From assembly GCA_019925095.2 (NCBI GenBank), contig CM034415.1:9800833-9864832 (forward strand): a stretch of 64,000 nucleotides of DNA, read 5' to 3'. Shown here in pieces: positions 1 through 10,230 of the stretch. The stretch comes from Dendrolimus kikuchii. Its lineage: Eukaryota > Arthropoda > Insecta > Lepidoptera > Lasiocampidae. The first letter of the stretch is position 1. Each line of letters begins with the position of its first letter. Below the pieces are notes generated by a model. It did not search any database, was not told the DNA's origin, and was given only the letters and a program-made list of their open reading frames with translations. The position numbers and the translations under genes were made by a program.

Positions 1-9
1 TAAAGTTTT

Positions 10-321
10 ATCCGTGCAGAAACGGAGAAAGAATATTACTTCCTGCGGCCGGGCGGCCTGTCGTAAGAGGCGACAAAAAAACCCACAGCCAGGTGGTAGG
101 GTATTTGCCCGACTGGATGGCTACCACCCCTGGTCTAGAATATGCCGCCATAGCAGCCTTGAGTTGTGTTCCGGCATTAGTGACCAGGTTCCAGTCGCCC
201 TTAAGAGAGCAGCAGCGCATTTGTAGCACCTTTGGTGTTGCAAATGTCCATAGGCGATGGTAACCGCTTTCCATCAAGTGGACCGTCTGCCTGTTTGCTG
301 AACTCCCGCAATAAAAAAAAA
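10..321 (+). repeat. Element A, near full length
   Basis: Element A is a roughly 310-bp repeat starting ATCCGTGCAGGAACGGAG and ending CTGCAATAAAAA. The 3' A-rich tail and 5'-truncated copies mark it as a short non-LTR retroelement (SINE-like). This copy is sense on + and ends in an A-run at about 312-321. Long open frames across it are incidental. Confidence 0.85.
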
Positions 322-347
322 GTGTTCTTTCTCTCTCTCTCTCTTGG

Positions 348-411
348 GTGGAGACAAAACAACTCACAGCCAGGTGGTAGGGCATTTGCGCGTTTGGCTG
401 TCTACCATTCC
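348..411 (+). repeat. Element A fragment
   Basis: The internal part GGAGACAAAACAACTCACAG onwards matches the middle of element A, ending at the TGGCTGTCTACC portion. It lies directly after the full copy and a short CT-repeat. Confidence 0.7.
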
Positions 412-454
412 TGATTTAGTGTATGCCTACAGAACAACCGAGTTGGGTTCCGTC

Positions 455-1012
455 GCCTAACGGGCAGGTTCTAGTTTTCTCTTTCTCTTGGTCTTATTGA
501 GTATGCATTGTTTGCTACAATGCTGCCTAACGGGCAGGTTCTAGTTTTCTCTTTGTCTTGGTCTTATTGAGTATGCATTGTTTGCTAAAATGCTGCCTAA
601 CGGGCAGGTTCTAGTTTTCTCTTTGTCTTGGTCTTATTGAGTATGCATTGTTTGCTACAATGCTGCCTAACGGGCAGGTTCTAGTTTTCTCTTTGTCTTG
701 GTCTTATTGAGTATGCATTGTTTGCTACAATGCTGCCTAACGGGCAGGTTCTAGTTCTCTCTTTTTCTTGGGCTTATTGAGTATGCATTGTTTGCTACAA
801 TGCTACCTAACGGGCAGGTTCTAGTTTTCTCTTTGTCTTGGTCTTATTGAGTATGCATTGTTTGCTACAATGCTGCCTAACGGGCAGGTTCTAGTTCTCT
901 CTTTGTCTTGGTCTTATTGAGTATGCATTGTTTGCTACAATGCTGCCTAACGGGCTGGTTCTAGTTTTCTCTTTGTCTTGGTCTTATTGAGTATGCATTG
1001 TTTGTTACAACT
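455..1012. repeat. 70-bp minisatellite, about 8 units
   Basis: Units beginning GCCTAACGGGCAGG recur at about 455, 525, 595, 665, 735, 805, 875 and 945, a 70-base period, with only scattered substitutions between units. The array runs straight into the repeat module at 1013-1275. A single unit of the same sequence sits next to another copy of that module, in reverse, at 33500-33560. Confidence 0.92.
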
Positions 1013-1275
1013 CCATTAATTCTTCAAAAAGTAATTCTGTACCATACTTCTGTACAAAACTTATAAAAAAAAAGAATTTGAGGTATAAATAGAATATGAA
1101 ATATGAAGAAAAACAATTTTTAGCTAGACGTGTTGCTGGGGAGCTTCTTGCCGCTTCTTCTCCTTTACAGCACAAACACGTTGCGAAGCGGTGTACATAG
1201 AATAGGAAGTAAAAATTAAATTTTAACTTACATGTATGACCTTCAAAAAGTGTTCTCCAGTGGAACTTATTTTGA
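1013..1275. repeat. TE 3'-end-like module (copy 1)
   Basis: The sequence CTCCATTAATTC... through GTGTTCTCCAGTGGAACTTA recurs at 45240-45500 (same orientation) and 33265-33520 (inverted). The core TTGCCGCTTCTTCTCC...GCGAAGCGG also occurs, inverted, in the 3' part of the Penelope-like fragment (52600-52660), so it may be a shared 3' UTR module. Function unknown. Confidence 0.75.
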
Positions 1276-1790
1276 ATAAAAATTTTGAATTTGACCCCCA
1301 CAGCACATTGGTAGCACCTCTGCAGTTTCAAATTTGCCACGGTAACTTCGTCGGTAATTTTTGTTATTTTAATCTCTTCGAAACGGTTCTGTGTATCCAT
1401 CGGTTTTGTACCTCAGGCATTTATCTAAGAAACTACTGGGTCTATTTTGATATTTATTCATGCACATAGTGATAACTTATTTATCGACCAAGGCTTCTCT
1501 AACTTTAATACGCCAATAGCCTTGGTTACTGCAATAAACTTGCTACCTGAAGCGAGGTTGGATTGAATATTTAATTGCGCAGCTGTTTACTTCGCAAACT
1601 CATTTGTTGCTTACCTTTCAAGTCCGTTTCATGGCAAAAATGTAACAAACACAGAATCACAATACTAACTCGATGTTGTATTTCTTTTGTCTTCAAATAA
1701 ATGGCCGTCTACTGTATTGCCATCCGTGGTTTCTCGTGGATCAGGGTACCTACATATATGTCATGTCATTAAAAATATTTTTTAATCATT
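1276..1790. other. AT-rich flank, no gene seen
   Basis: Unique-looking AT-rich sequence. Short frames only; no motif, repeat match in the window, or RNA gene recognised. Confidence 0.5.
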
Positions 1791-1803
1791 TTGAAAAGTA
1801 GCA

Positions 1804-2531
1804 TACATACATAACTTCATGCCAGTTCCCTTGCCGGGTAGGCACGAACAACAGAGCGCCATTTAGGCTTATTCTTACACACCTCACTTGCTTCTTTGAC
1901 ATTCATAACTCTTGTCATGCACGCTCGTCTGTTCTTAAGGCTCCTGACATCACCTTCTGCTAGTACACGATCAATTTGATCGTGGAAGGTGTGTCGTGGC
2001 CTTCCACGACTTCTGCATCCATCCACTTTTGCATTGTATATCTGTTTAGTCATTCTTTCATCATGCATTCTTTCCACATGCCCGAACCACCGGAGCATTC
2101 CTTTACTTACCTTCACCCCGACACTCTCTTTCAGACCAACTCTCTTTCTTACTTCGGTATTAGGAACGCGGTCCGCGAGCGTCACTCCGCAGATTTTGCG
2201 CAGTGCTCGCATCTCGACCGCGTTTACTCTACTTTCATGCTCTCTCTTCCATACCCAACTCTCGCTTCCATACGTGAGCGTAGGTACCAGCAGCACGTTA
2301 TGTACGGCGAGCTGGGCCTTCTGGCTGAGGTTCTTAGCGCCTAGAAGTTTACCTAACGCTCCATTCAAACTATTCCCCGAATTATCTCTTCTTTCTATAT
2401 CAGCGGTGTATCTTCCATCCCTGCTAAAAGCACATCCAAGATATACAAACTCATTCACTTGCTCCAGCATAACATCATTGACTATTATCCTTGCATCGTT
2501 CTGGTTTCTTCTCTTTCAAACACCATAACGT
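1804..2531 (-). mobile_element. RTE-type LINE, 5'-truncated 3' end
   Basis: Minus-strand frame encodes the C-terminal part of an RTE-like ORF2: [58 protein letters not shown], ending AYPARELA. The 3' end on the minus strand is a (TATG)n tail. Flanked by a 13-bp TSD TTGAAAAGTAGCA (1791-1803 and 2532-2544). The frame is open to the truncation point, so this is a rather young insertion. It lacks the endonuclease and most of the reverse transcriptase. Confidence 0.9.
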
Positions 2532-2554
2532 TTGAAAAGTAGCAGATAGTCATA

Positions 2555-3363
2555 TAGTCGTCGATCCTATTCAAACAGATGGTTTAGAATCGCTTAGCCT
2601 ACGGAGAGATTTTGCGCCTCTGCGTATTCTACCATCTGTACAGTGGAGAGTGTCCCGAGGAACTTTTTTTTTTTTTCGCCAGTGGTAATCCGTTTGAGGA
2701 CTAAGCCGCTACAGGCATAGAAGCCTGGGGGGATGTTCGCGACCTGTGTGAGTGTGTGGGATTCGCCAGATCGGGGGTGGCACTAGCGTGCCCAGTCAGA
2801 ACTGGTGCCACGCTATTGCCACTCCCCAGTTAGGGATACCCACTAAAACCCCTGGGTGTTCCGTCCTGCGCCTTATGCCAGGGCTACCGGGAATTGGGCT
2901 TCCCGTCTCCGCATGCCCTGGCAGGCTTGGGCCCCCCTCACTGGGCCTCTTCAAATGCCGGGGGACTACCCCCCCGGCAACGTCATGGTCAAATCTGGCA
3001 TGGGGCGGTTTGTAACGCGCCCCACGGCAGGAACACTCGCGCTCTCATCTCGACGGCATGTGCGGGTGAGTGAGAACCCCTATACCCCAAGGGGCCCCAC
3101 CCGCGCCGTCCCGAGGAACTGCTTGATCCGGTGCCAACTTCTCATTTTTATAACCGCACCGCTCGCCATGGACAGGATGTTTATTGGTCACTCTCATTTC
3201 CTTGAGCTCCCACCCTTAACTATAGAACGGTTATAAAATAATAAATATGCAAATGTTCTTTAGAACGTTAACTCCGCGTGTAATAACGACTTGTAGGGAA
3301 CTTTCTATCGCAGTTTTCTCTCTGTGTTACGATATGGGGTCGTTTAACAAGGGCGTTATAAAA
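2555..3363 (+). mobile_element. CR1/Jockey-like LINE ORF2 C-terminus, degraded and interrupted
   Basis: Pieces translate to the conserved C-terminal tail of CR1/Jockey-like LINEs (SHFYNRTARH, FKKGVIKF-like) and align with the better copy at 20103-20550. Split by element B (2665-3107), which is flanked by the 13-bp repeat GTCCCGAGGAACT (2652-2664 and 3108-3120). The LINE ends in AAAATTTC and continues directly as element A sequence, giving a LINE/A chimera. Confidence 0.75.
2665..3107 (-). mobile_element. Element B (non-LTR, poly-A tail), nested
   Basis: Inserted in a LINE with a 13-bp TSD GTCCCGAGGAACT. Reads T-run first on +, so the sense strand is minus with a poly-A tail. Core motifs (TTAGGGATACCCACTAAAAC, CCTGGGTGTTCCGTCCT) recur at 28515-28793, 31082-31535 and 41032-41340. 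Possibly a SINE, or the truncated end of a larger LINE. Confidence 0.85.
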
Positions 3364-3626
3364 TTTCCTGCGTTGGAGCGGCCTGTCGTAAGAGGCGACA
3401 AAAAAATTCACAGCCAGGTGGTATTTGCGCTTCTGGATGGCTACCTTCCCTGATCTAGAGAATGCCGCCATAACAACCTTGAGTTGTGTTTCGGCGTTAG
3501 TGGCCAGTCTGAGAGCGGCTTCACATTGGTAACGCCTTTGGTGTTACAAATGTCGATAGAAGACGGTAACCACTTCCCATCAGGTGGGCCGTTTATCTGT
3601 TTGCCAGCATCTGGCAATGAAAAAAG
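3364..3626 (+). repeat. Element A body joined to LINE 3' end
   Basis: Begins at TTTCCTGCGTTGGAGCGGCC, missing the first 35-40 bases of element A, which are replaced by LINE sequence. Ends CTGGCAATGAAAAAAG. Confidence 0.8.
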
Positions 3627-3639
3627 TATTATGCATGGT

Positions 3640-4470
3640 ATGTACACATATAGTTAAGGCTTGCGTCCTCTAGGTCGTCCTCTAGGGCCCTGCGCCCTTT
3701 TTGGCCCTGTTTGTGATATGCTTTTTGTTTCATATATTGTGTTACTTTCTTACTACATACTTACTGTTACTTGTTACATTTACTGTGGTGATGTGTCCAA
3801 TATTAATCAATGAGGCGGGGTCGGCACTGTGCTGGAGGAAAGTCTAACACAGCTTTATGCGGAGTTGCCGACACTTGCAGGACATTCTGTGTACAACATA
3901 TCGAATTTAACCATAGAAATGTATGTATAAATTATTTCTACATCCTTCTAATAATAATAAAAACTAATTAGTTACAAAATATTTATATATTTATTGCATG
4001 CATAGATCTACAAATATAATGTATAGTGTACAAATTAATAAATTATAAATTTATTTATAAAGTTATAAAGTAATATTTATTTAATTATTTATAAAGTTAT
4101 AAAGTATTTGTGATTTATTTACCTGCAACATCGAATGTCAAAATATTATGTAAATATTATATTAATTGGCTTGAATTTGATTTGATCATCGTACTTTTGT
4201 TCTATTTAGGTTGCTTTAATTTTTTAGGTACTTATTTTTTTATCATTTTTTTTTTCTTATATGTTGATTATAATATAATTTTATTTAACTTGCTTTTACC
4301 GTGGGTCACTTGTCTTTGTAATTAAGGAGGTGGGCACTGAAAATCAGTGCTGTGTCGGACTATGTTTCGGCACAGCAAAAACCTGAGTGCCAACCTCATT
4401 TCGCGAATTGCGGCACACAATTTCAATGCTATTATTATAAATCACTGTTAAACTGTCGCATTTTTAGAAA
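3640..4470. other. AT-rich stretch, nothing recognised
   Basis: Very AT-rich, with short imperfect repeats of ATTTATAAAGTTATAAAGTA near 4050-4100. A GTCGGCACTGTGCTGGAGG / CAACTCCGCATAA-like patch at 3820-3870 and TGTCGGACTATGTTTCGGCA at 4350 may be TE relics but match nothing here. Confidence 0.4.
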
Positions 4471-4474
4471 TAAA

Positions 4475-4617
4475 CTCTTGTCATGCACGCTCGTCTGTTC
4501 TTAAGGCTCCTGGCATCACCTTCTGCTAGTACACGATCAATTTGATCATGGAAGGTGTGTCGTGGCCTTCCACGACTTCTGCATCCATCCACTTTTGCAT
4601 TGTATATCTGTTTAGTT
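4475..4617 (-). mobile_element. RTE-type LINE fragment
   Basis: Minus frame [27 protein letters not shown] matches the C-terminus of the RTE copy at 1804-2531. It lacks both the 3' tail and the 5' part and abuts element A. Confidence 0.85.
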
Positions 4618-4626
4618 TTACAATAG

Positions 4627-4935
4627 CTTTTTTTATTGCACGAGTTCAGCAGATAGGCAGACGGCTCACCTAATGGAAAGCGGTTACCATCGCCTATGGA
4701 CATTTGTAACACCAAAGGTGCTACAAATGCGCTGCTGCTCTCTAAAGGGAGACTAGAACCTAGGCACTAATGCCGGAACACAACTCAAAGTTATTATGGC
4801 AGCATACTCTAGACCAGGGGTGGTAGCCATCCAGACTGTCAATACCCTATCACCTGGCTGTGGGTTTTTGTCGCCTCTAACAACAGTCCCCCTGGCCGCA
4901 TGAAATTGTAATCTTTCTCCGTTCCTGCACGGATA
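4627..4935 (-). repeat. Element A
   Basis: Antisense on +: TTTTTTATTGCACGAGTTCAGC to CTGCACGGAT. Near full length with small substitutions. Confidence 0.85.
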
Positions 4936-5166
4936 AATAACTGTCCATCTCTAGCGTTGACATTTGATCCTGGCGCTGCCCGCTTCCCTGCTCGCTATCG
5001 TGGCAGTAAACAAGGGGTTACAAACAGCTCTTTGAAAAAAATTAACCACGGTTTTACGCATGCACCTGTCTAAACATTTAGTACAAAAAATATTATTGTT
5101 TAATCTTAGCATAGATACACTGAGTTTGTTTTTCTGTCCGTCTGTTATAAGATTACTTTGATCTCC

Positions 5167-5500
5167 TTAAGAATTAAAAACAACAGACGTGTTTTTATCA
5201 CTTACATTCGTAATTGCTTTAAAAATAATAGCACAGTTATGAATAACGGGATTCGAATTTAAAATGCCGTTACAATGATCATCGACTTTATTAGAAGTAC
5301 AAACAAGTAATTCACAGTTCTTACAAACACAATAAAATACAGGAAATTCCAAACGTAAAGCAGATGATTGTAATAAAATAAAACTTGCAAAGCCTGTCGA
5401 TGTGATTACCGTTACTAATGCACACTTAATAACGCTTCGAGCGCAGTTGAAACTCAACTAATTCTGTCTCAACGGGCTGACCTTATATTTTCGCAAAATA
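5167..5500. repeat. Diverged LTR-like repeat
   Basis: AAAATGCCGTTACAATGATC, CTTTATTAGAAGTACAAAC and the following text resemble the repeats at 10624-11147 and 13073-13942. More diverged than those copies and without clear ends. Confidence 0.55.
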
Positions 5501-6048
5501 GACATGGACCCCTCAATAAACACGCACAGACGATTCATTTGAATATTCAATCATGTAAAAAACGATATGGCTTCTAAAAATTTGCAGCGAAATATGAACT
5601 GTAAAACGGTTATGATACCTATGTGACGGCCGGCCATAAACAGAAAGGGATAAGTGATTAACAATAATTAATTACATTATAATTCCTAGATCATTACCGC
5701 AATCAAATGACGCTAAACAACAATAACCATTAAAGATGGGGGGGGGGGGGTTAGTTTTGAAGATTTAGGCCGTGTCACACAGAGATGGCAATGGGTTTAT
5801 TGCGTTATTTGTAATGCGACATTGTTAATGTCGTTAAATATTGATAGATAGCTTATGTATATATGTCACGGTAAATGTGATGAATTGAAAATTATTCATA
5901 ATTATCGACCATTGTTAATAATTACCTCATGATTTAGTTAATGTGAATATAAAATTTAAATAAGATCACTTTTAGCGATGGTAAGAGTAATAAAATAACA
6001 TAAGACAAAGTTATTTGTCCAGTAGGTATTTGTTATAATAAATTCCAC
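5501..6048. other. AT-rich stretch with a G homopolymer
   Basis: No gene seen. Contains a run of about 12 G at 5739-5750, unusual in this AT-rich context. Confidence 0.4.
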
Positions 6049-6063
6049 AGTACTTGCAAATAC

Positions 6064-6229
6064 ATACATACATACATACATAACTTCACGCCAGTTCCCT
6101 TGCGGGGTAGGCACGAACAACAGAGCGCCATTTAGGCTTATTCTTACACACCTCACTTGCTTCTTTGATATTCATAACTCTTGTCATCACGCTCGTCTGT
6201 TCTTAAGGCTCCTGACATCACCTTCTGCT
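6064..6229 (-). mobile_element. RTE-type LINE, short 3' end
   Basis: CATACATACATAACTTCACG...CTTCTGCT, the last ~165 bases of the RTE family, antisense on +. Flanked by AGTACTTGCAAATA (from 6049 and 6230), a TSD of about 14 bp. Confidence 0.88.
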
Positions 6230-6269
6230 AGTACTTGCAAATACATAACTAAAACTTATTATACATAAA

Positions 6270-6590
6270 CATATCTATACATATAATAAAATTGTAGAGG
6301 TCGAATTTCTGTACAATGAAAAAAAAAATACTATAAACCGAGTCAGGGGAAGTCATGTAGGAAGGGAAATAGAACTAATTTAGATTTTTTTCAAATTTTT
6401 TTGTTTCTCTGTCTGTTTGTACCGGCTAATCTCCGAAACGACTGGACCGATTTAAATGAAATTTTGTATGGTGGTAGCTTATATCCCTGGTCAACATATA
6501 GGATACTTTTGATCCCGAAAAATTTAAGAGTACCCGTGGGATATTTAAAAAACCGCACCACGCGGACGAAGTCGCGGGCATCAGCTAGTT
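6270..6590 (+). mobile_element. Helitron-like non-autonomous element
   Basis: Contains the lepidopteran Helitron-like text CCGAAACGACTGGACCGATT and AAATGAAATTTTGTATGG, a GC-rich hairpin-like end CGCGGACGAAGTCGCGG, and a terminal CTAGT. The type is inferred from the CTRRT end and inside-window relatives; no rolling-circle transposase is present. Confidence 0.6.
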
Positions 6591-6604
6591 TCGAAATATA
6601 AAAA

Positions 6605-6704
6605 TCGTAGATTCACAATTAGACTCGGTAGTTGGTGCTGGAATCGGGTTGTAGATTTTTATTTTTTCAGGGAACGGCAGCGGCCGCCGGAACCGCTAGT
6701 ACTA
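6605..6704 (+). mobile_element. Helitron-like 3' end
   Basis: GATTCACAATTAGACTCGG...GCCGCCGGAACCGCTAGT matches the ends at 40135-40216 and 49400-49495. Adjacent to a related copy. Confidence 0.6.
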
Positions 6705-6851
6705 AATAAAGTCCCGCACATCCCGCACACCCACAGATCATAAAATTTTTATGATCTGTGCGCACACCGCTCTCCTAACCCTGTCTTCATCTCTGTGGTT
6801 CGAGAGAATAGAAAGACGCTTAGCGTGACTTATTTAAAAAAAAAAAAAAAC

Positions 6852-6960
6852 TAGCTGATGCCCTTCTTATGGGTAAACCGCTTCGTTACGTAACGCGTTA
6901 CGGCGCCAGTCTCTCTGGCTTCCCTTTCTCTCACGTTAGATTAGTTTAAGTTATCACTTC
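6852..6960 (-). mobile_element. Helitron-like fragment, reverse
   Basis: Begins ACTAGCTGATGCCC after an A-run, the reverse complement of a CTAGT-type end. Confidence 0.4.
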
Positions 6961-6987
6961 TGTCGGTCGTCCCGAGACGGACACCGT

Positions 6988-7295
6988 CTTTTTTTTATAG
7001 CGCGAGTTCAGCAGACAGTCAGACGGCCCTCCTGATGGAAGGAGGTTACCGTCGCCTAAGGACATTAGTAACACCAAAGGTGCTACAAATGCGCTGCTGC
7101 TCTCTTACGAGAGACTGGAACCTGGTCACCAATACCGGAACACAACTCAAGCTTATTGTGGCGGCATACTCTAGACCAGGGGTCGTAGCCAGTGGGGCAA
7201 TTACCCTACCACCTGGCTGTGGGTTGTTTTGTCGCCTTTTACGACAGGCCGCCCGGCCGCAGGAAATTGTATTCTTTCTCCGTTCCTGCACGGAT
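6988..7295 (-). repeat. Element A
   Basis: Antisense copy, GTTCAGCAGACAGTCAGACG to CTGCACGGAT. Confidence 0.85.
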
Positions 7296-7335
7296 GAAAG
7301 AAAAGATTCATCATCTGTCAAGATTATATTTAGTA

Positions 7336-7554
7336 TTTGTTCGACTGGATGGCGACCACCCCTGGTCTAGAGTATGCCGCCATAACAACCTTGTGTTGTG
7401 TTCCGGCATTAGTGACCAGGTTCCAGTCTCCCTTAAGAGAGCAGCAACGCATTTGTAGCACCTTTGGTGTTACAAATGTCCGTAGGCGATGGTAACCGCT
7501 TTCTATCAAGTGGGCTGTCTGCCTGTGTGCTGAACTCCTGCAATAATAAAAAAA
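7336..7554 (+). repeat. Element A, 5'-truncated
   Basis: Starts inside the element at TTCGACTGGATGGCG and ends CTGCAATAATAAAAAAAG. Forms a head-to-head pair with the preceding antisense copy. Confidence 0.85.
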
Positions 7555-7967
7555 GATACGGATTAAAGCTTCTAAGAATTCGCCGTTTGTAGCAATACCC
7601 GTCATTGCACGTAGCAGACAATACGCACTTGGCCGTTTTTATGAAGATCTCTTACTACCGTTTCAATTAAAACTCAAACCATCTCTATCTGACATCGGTT
7701 AAAAAGAATTAAAATTCCTGCGATATGCTAACGAGTAGCCAAAACAAAATGCTCAAGTGGCAACTCGTATTTCATACATTATAATTGACAGACAACCAGA
7801 TATGTACACTTGACATTGGTCTATTAATGACGATGACCGGGATATATCGCCTCTTTGTTTCGATAAGGTCCTAACTTGAAAATTGAAATTTTAAAAGGAT
7901 CGCAGCTTTTTAACTAAGGGTAGGAGGGATACTACACTATTGAAGAATACTTAAATGACAAAAATTC
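7555..7967. other. Unassigned intergenic sequence
   Basis: No coding potential or repeat family recognised between two element A copies. Confidence 0.4.
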
Positions 7968-7968
7968 A

Positions 7969-8279
7969 TTTTTTTTATTGCAGGAGTTCAGCATACAGGC
8001 ACACGGCCCACTTGATGGAAAGCGGTTACCATTGCCTATGGACACTTGCAACACCAAAGGTGCTACAAATGCGCTGCTGTCTCTTAAAGGAGACTGGAAC
8101 CTGATCACTAATGCCGGAACACAAGTCAAGGTTGTTATGGCGACATACTTTAGACCAGGGGTGGTAGCCATCCAGTCGGGCAAACGCCCTACCACCTGGC
8201 TGTGGGTTGTTTTGTCGCCTCTTACGACAGGCCGCCGGGCCGCAGGAAATTGTATTCTTTCTCCGTTCCTGCACGAATA
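7969..8279 (-). repeat. Element A
   Basis: Antisense, TTTTTTTATTGCAGGAGTTC to CCTGCACGAATAG. Joins directly to the MITE-like repeat that follows. Confidence 0.85.
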
Positions 8280-8282
8280 GAA

Positions 8283-8495
8283 CTTGCTGGCCGGCATCAC
8301 GATCGTAAACCTAAGTGCAACGATTATTCGATCCACCTCTTGACATGGGTCGTTGTGAGCGTTGTGTGATCGAAAATAATGACGTCATTGGTGACGTTTT
8401 CGCCACGACCACAACGACCGCGGTCGCCTTGTGGAACGGCTCACGGAGCAGTTTGGGCGTTGTGATGTGAGCTACTAATGGAACGCGCTGATTAT
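8283..8495. mobile_element. MITE-like repeat with GTGGAACG motifs
   Basis: TCGTTGTGAGCGTTGTGTGA, ACGTTTTCGCCACGACCACA and CTAATGGAACGCGCTGAT recur at 50835-51060 and, inverted, at 63610-63880. No coding sequence. Confidence 0.65.
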
Positions 8496-8720
8496 ATATC
8501 TGAATATATTTTAAACAAAAATCTATTACTATTTAATAATTTACAAACGTATGAAACAAATCCACACAATAGTGAATGCAACCATTTTGTTTCTGTCGTG
8601 TGCGCCGATATCCAATGAGCGATCGACCTCCATCTTGCGGATAACTGAGTCGGCGGTGTCGCTCTTCCTGCGCTCGTCTTAATATTTTAATACAACGCTA
8701 ACTCGTTTTATTTTATTTTC

Positions 8721-9062
8721 TACATACATACATAGCTTCACGCCAGTTCCCTTGCGTGGTAGGCACGAACAACAGAGCGCCATTCAAACTTATTCTTACA
8801 CACCTCACTTGCCTCTTTGACATTCATAACTCTTGTCATGCACCCTCGTCTGTTATTAAGGCTCCTGACATCACCTTCTGCTAGTACACGATCAATTTGA
8901 TCATGGAAGGTGTGTCGTGGCCTTCCACGACTCCTGCATCCATCCACTTTTGCATTGTATATCTGTTTTGTCATTCTTTCATCATGCATTCTTTCCACAT
9001 GCCCGAACCACCGGAGCATTCCTTTCCTTACCTTCACCCCGACACTCTCTTTCAGACCAACT
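8721..9062 (-). mobile_element. RTE-type LINE, 5'-truncated
   Basis: The minus frame gives [18 protein letters not shown]... to AYHARELA with (TATG)n tail. The flanks share a weak ATTTTATTT repeat. Confidence 0.88.
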
Positions 9063-9390
9063 GTTTCATTTTATTTACTCAGTCTTGCATATCTAAATAT
9101 AGCAGAAATGACTATTGTAATTTATTTTCTCAATTCGGGAACTACTCCTGGGATTTTTTAATGAGCTGTGTCAGAAGACTAAAGAAGATTTCTGACTATC
9201 AACCTGACCGGAACGCTGCCTTTTTCGCCTAGAGGAAATCGCCTACGGGAGTGTGGTATATGAGACTGACTGACAGCGGAATATAGCCTAGATGAACCTT
9301 TTCTTTTGTTTTTTTAATACTCTTTAGTACTTATTATCTTAGGAATAAATTTATCATAATTTCATAATTGTTTATTTTTTTAATCTCTAG
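9063..9390. other. Unassigned AT-rich sequence
   Basis: Nothing recognised. Confidence 0.4.
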
Positions 9391-9393
9391 TTT

Positions 9394-9479
9394 TTTTGTT
9401 CACACTTCAATGTGATAAATGGCGCCCAACGTTAACCCCACGTTGGGCGCCATTTGTCACATTGAAGATGTGAACAAAA
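9394..9479. repeat. Near-perfect palindrome resembling an LTR/primer-site junction
   Basis: Arms of about 39 bases (9394-9432 and 9440-9479) around a 7-base centre TAACCCC. Each arm contains TGGCGCCCAACGT, which looks like the tRNA primer-binding site just inside an LTR, preceded by what would be the LTR end (CAATGTGATAAA). No internal retroelement genes are present. Confidence 0.75.
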
Positions 9480-9526
9480 GCCGCAAGTATGTATTTATTT
9501 TTTCCCTCTTTAAAAAAAAGGGTAGC

Positions 9527-9586
9527 TCGCCTTTTACGACAGGCCGCCCGGCCGTAGGATTTTGTATTCTTTCTCCGTTCGCATAA
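9527..9586 (-). repeat. Element A 5'-end fragment
   Basis: CGCCTTTTACGACAGGCCGC to TTCTTTCTCCGTTCG, the first ~60 bases of element A in antisense. Confidence 0.7.
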
Positions 9587-9837
9587 AAAATTACTCCGTA
9601 CAAATCATACAGGATCCAATATAGCGCGATTTTGTTTTACGTTATTACTCAACGTGCGGTCGTAAAGCAACCCATTGAATAAAATATACTTGCGTACGTG
9701 TGTTTGTTTGTACCTGTCTTATATATTACATAGATATGAACAGAAGAGATTTTTCTGCGTAAAAAGGATCTTGCGACAAGCTTCTATTTTTATGTACAGG
9801 TGAATTTTTCAAATGGGCTCCTATGGCTGAATTCGGA

Positions 9838-10230
9838 TCTATAGCGTAGTGGAACACTTACAAGCCAATAGATGGCGCTGTAAAGCTCCGGAAAAGACAA
9901 AGAATATATACAAATTTTCAACAATAACAGATGGGCCTTTAATCTGATATCCCCCTGCTATCCCCTAGCTAATCCCCCTGTAGCAGTCGAGCCGAGGTCT
10001 CGAACCTCGAGCGCGCGACGCGCTGCTTCCGTGCTGAACACCTCCGCTCCCACGGCTACGGAGTCAGGAAGCCCCCCCAAACCCGCTATCGCTGAAACTG
10101 CCATCTGCGGGTATACAACTGGATCCTGTACAAAAAAAAACAGAGGGGCCTAGGACTGCGAGGAACAACAATAGCCTCGCTGGAAGATCTTCCTTTGAGA
10201 CGGAGGAGAATTCCATCTCACTCCTCCACA
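9838..10230. repeat. Dispersed repeat V interrupted by a small insertion
   Basis: 9838-9945 and 10133-10230 together match, inverted, 25868-26075 (AGATGGCGCTGTAAAGC, CTCGCTGGAAGATCTTCC). The 25-kb copy lacks the 9946-10132 segment. That segment ends in an A-run and is bordered by AACAGATGGGCCT / AACAGAGGGGCCT, so it looks like a small retro-insertion. Confidence 0.65.

Noticed and set aside
1989..2528. Long + strand ORFs opposite the RTE fragments, repeated at several loci
   Set aside because: They are antisense shadows of the RTE C-terminal frame and recur wherever that fragment occurs.
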